Below, in pieces: positions 6,409-7,166 of a stretch of DNA of 7,166 nt. Numbering within the stretch: the first letter of the stretch is position 1; each line of letters opens with the position of its first letter. The notes below the pieces were generated by a model. The model ran no database searches. It worked only from the letters and a program-made list of their open reading frames with translations, and was not told the origin of the DNA. Origin of the DNA: Dehalococcoidales bacterium (lineage in GTDB: Bacteria; Chloroflexota; Dehalococcoidia; Dehalococcoidales; UBA3254); the NCBI GenBank assembly GCA_028718465.1, contig JAQULX010000136.1:1-7166 (forward strand), given 5' to 3'. The translations under genes and the position numbers were made by a program.

Positions 6409-6729
6409 TTACTGTTTGGCCTTCGAAATAACTTCTTCTACCCACTTGTGGGCGGCGATCATGTACGGAAAACCGGCTGTAGTGAAGGCCATCAAGACCA
6501 CGTGGCGCACTTCGTCCGGAGAGACGCCTTCTTCCAGTGCTCTCCGGGCGTGGGAGCGCACACCGCCTTCCGAATTCAGCCCAATAGCTATGCCCAGCTT
6601 CACCAGCCGCCGCGTTTTTTTATCCAGAGGCCCGGATTTGTGGCAGGCATTGGCCAGAGAATCGTAATTTTTATTGATGTCAGGATACTGCTTGATAAAG
6701 TCCTTATAGATATCCGGCAGATAGCCCAT
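6409..6729 (-). CDS. Carboxymuconolactone decarboxylase-like small protein (AhpD-like fold)
   Basis: Small cytoplasmic all-helical protein of the CMD/AhpD superfamily, 106 residues. Supporting pattern: LDKKTRRLVKLGIAIG (35-50), then GGVRSHARRALEEGVSPDEVRHVV (55-78), the family's His-containing helix followed by the G-x-x-x-x-E-h turn, and a hydrophobic C-terminal helix (79-92). The redox CxxC of AhpD, which would fall at residues 53 and 56 before H60, is replaced by Ser and Gly. Only one cysteine (C29) is present, so a peroxiredoxin-reducing thiol role is unlikely. Substrate unknown. I use the ATG at 6729-6727, with AGGAGG 5 nt upstream. An in-frame TTG at 6747-6745 would place that site inside the gene. 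It has its own likely promoter (6759-6767) and converges on pilT, so it is probably unrelated to the pilus. Confidence 0.85.
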   Translation of the reverse strand: MGYLPDIYKDFIKQYPDINKNYDSLANACHKSGPLDKKTRRLVKLGIAIGLNSEGGVRSHARRALEEGVSPDEVRHVVLMAFTTAGFPYMIAAHKWVEEVISKAKQ

Positions 6730-6734
6730 ATCAA

Positions 6735-6740
6735 CCTCCT
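6735..6740 (-). promoter_or_regulatory. Ribosome binding site that fixes the CMD-like gene start
   Basis: The minus strand reads AGGAGG followed by TTGAT and the ATG at 6729, a near-ideal site and spacing. It excludes the longer TTG start at 6747. Confidence 0.85.
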
Positions 6741-6758
6741 CGCGCAAAGTATAGTTAT

Positions 6759-6767
6759 ATTATACCA
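6759..6767 (-). promoter_or_regulatory. Extended -10 promoter for the CMD-like gene
   Basis: The minus strand reads TGGTATAAT: a perfect TATAAT at 6764-6759 preceded by the TGn extension. No -35 box is recognisable at 15-19 nt spacing, which an extended -10 can tolerate. Transcription would begin near 6752, just ahead of the AGGAGG at 6740. Confidence 0.55.
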
Positions 6768-6785
6768 TTGTTCCTCAGAAAGCCA

Positions 6786-6813
6786 GGGCGGGGGAACAGA
6801 AGGGCGCCAGGGG
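6786..6813 (+). other. Potential G-quadruplex sequence
   Basis: Four G-runs of 3, 5, 3 and 4 bases with loops of 1, 7 and 5 nt satisfy the common G3+N1-7 pattern on the plus strand. Two further G5 runs follow at 6822-6832. The motif lies just upstream of the CMD-like gene's -10 element, on its template strand. Folding is inferred from pattern alone. Confidence 0.4.
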
Positions 6814-6885
6814 AGTCCTGTGGGGGCGGGGGCTACAGCGATGGATAGGTCTCCTTACCAGGATGACCCACCCGCTCCGGCGGGG

Positions 6886-6905
6886 TCCGGTATAACAATA
6901 CCGGA
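6886..6905 (-). terminator. Perfect hairpin just after the antiporter gene, possible terminator
   Basis: TCCGGTAT (6886-6893) and ATACCGGA (6898-6905) form a perfect 8-bp stem with a 4-nt loop, starting 5 nt beyond the stop codon of the leftward antiporter gene. A second, shorter stem (CCCGC 6871-6875 with GCGGG 6880-6884) follows directly. No T-tract follows on the minus strand, so it is not a classic intrinsic terminator. It may instead protect the transcript 3' end or act with a termination factor. Confidence 0.4.
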
Positions 6906-6910
6906 AAGGC

Positions 6911-7166
6911 TTAAGTGCTTCGAACGCGGATTCTCAATCTGTCAAAATTGATTTTGTAGCTGAATTTGATAAGGTATGGGGTCAGAAAAGTAGTAATACC
7001 GGCAGCGACGGCTACTGTGGCAAATAGAAAAGGGCTAATGAGATTAGCGTCCTGGCCGGCTTTCATAACGATAAAGGCAAATTCTCCGATCTGGCTCATT
7101 CCCAACCCCACCTTAACCAAAGTAGGCAAATTAAAGCCGCAGACGCGGGTACCGAAGCCGCACCCT
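6911..7166 (-). CDS. Kef/CPA2-type cation:proton antiporter, C-terminal fragment (runs off right edge)
   Basis: The last 84 codons of a membrane transporter of the monovalent cation:proton antiporter-2 family, which exchanges Na+ or K+ for H+ across the cytoplasmic membrane. The reading frame is open to the window edge. It contains VGLGMSQIGEFAFIVMKAG (residues 31-49 of the visible part), matching the family's conserved G-L-x-x-x-Q-I-G-E-F helix, then a last hydrophobic helix (about 56-75) that ends in LTPYLIK, the usual end of the transport domain. The protein stops about 15 residues later with a basic tail, so no TrkA-N/RCK regulatory domain follows. Ion specificity cannot be told from this fragment. 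A TTG at 7129 is not a credible start because homologous sequence continues upstream of it. Confidence 0.82.
   Translation of the reverse strand, partial: GCGFGTRVCGFNLPTLVKVGLGMSQIGEFAFIVMKAGQDANLISPFLFATVAVAAGITTFLTPYLIKFSYKINFDRLRIRVRST

Larger units (their letters stand above)
6765..6910. other. G-rich intergenic spacer with hairpins
   Basis: This spacer between the antiporter stop and the CMD-like promoter is much richer in G and C than the other intergenic DNA. On the plus strand it has six runs of three or more G between 6786 and 6832. The word GGGCGGGGG occurs twice (6786-6794 and 6824-6832). Two adjacent hairpins lie at 6871-6884 and 6886-6905. I see no convincing gene in it. It may be the remains of a dispersed intergenic repeat, but only one copy is visible here. 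Confidence 0.6.

Noticed and set aside
6448..6951. A 167-codon plus-strand frame across the CMD-like gene and spacer
   Set aside because: It is antisense to a gene with a good family match, ribosome site and promoter, and its product resembles no family. It also runs through the G-rich spacer into the antiporter's end.
6911..7129. A separate 72-residue protein starting at TTG 7129
   Set aside because: Antiporter-like sequence continues in frame to the window edge and there is no ribosome site at this TTG, so it is the end of a longer gene.

Overview
The window is a compact type IV pilus (T4P) motor and platform operon, flanked by ordinary housekeeping or transport genes on the opposite strand. 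The DNA is of moderate GC content and closely packed, with no mobile elements, RNA genes or CRISPR arrays visible. The left-edge gene is the actinobacterial/archaeal type of inositol-3-phosphate synthase. The pilus cluster holds no pilP or pilQ, the genes for the outer-membrane parts. Together with the sequence style, this suggests a monoderm-like bacterium. My best guess is Chloroflexota, perhaps Dehalococcoidia, but that is inference and not proven by the window.

Layout. Bases 1-131 (minus) hold the N-terminus of inositol-3-phosphate synthase, read leftward from one good and one weaker sigma70-like promoter. Bases 180-426 form a divergent intergenic region. Bases 427-6406 (plus) hold five genes: pilB (assembly ATPase), pilC (inner-membrane platform), pilO (alignment protein), a fused pilM-pilN gene, and pilT (retraction ATPase). 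The junctions are 40 bp, 71 bp, 2 bp and a 4-bp ATGA overlap, so this is almost certainly one transcription unit. Bases 6409-6729 (minus) hold a small carboxymuconolactone-decarboxylase-like protein that converges on pilT with only 2 bp between the stop codons. Bases 6765-6910 are a G-rich, hairpin-containing spacer. Bases 6911-7166 (minus) hold the C-terminus of a Kef/CPA2-type cation:proton antiporter.

How the genes work together. PilB and PilT are predicted to power extension and retraction of a pilus through PilC. The PilM-PilN fusion and PilO are predicted to form the cytoplasm-to-exterior scaffold around them. No pilin or prepilin peptidase is encoded here, so the fibre subunits must lie outside the window. 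The most interesting features are the single-chain PilM-PilN protein, whose actin-like half has degenerate nucleotide-binding motifs (an architecture like GspL of type II secretion); the pilO-before-pilMN gene order; a PilB that lacks the first half of the usual N-terminal MshEN module; and an altered His box in PilT. I see no clearly new system here. The rest is conventional.
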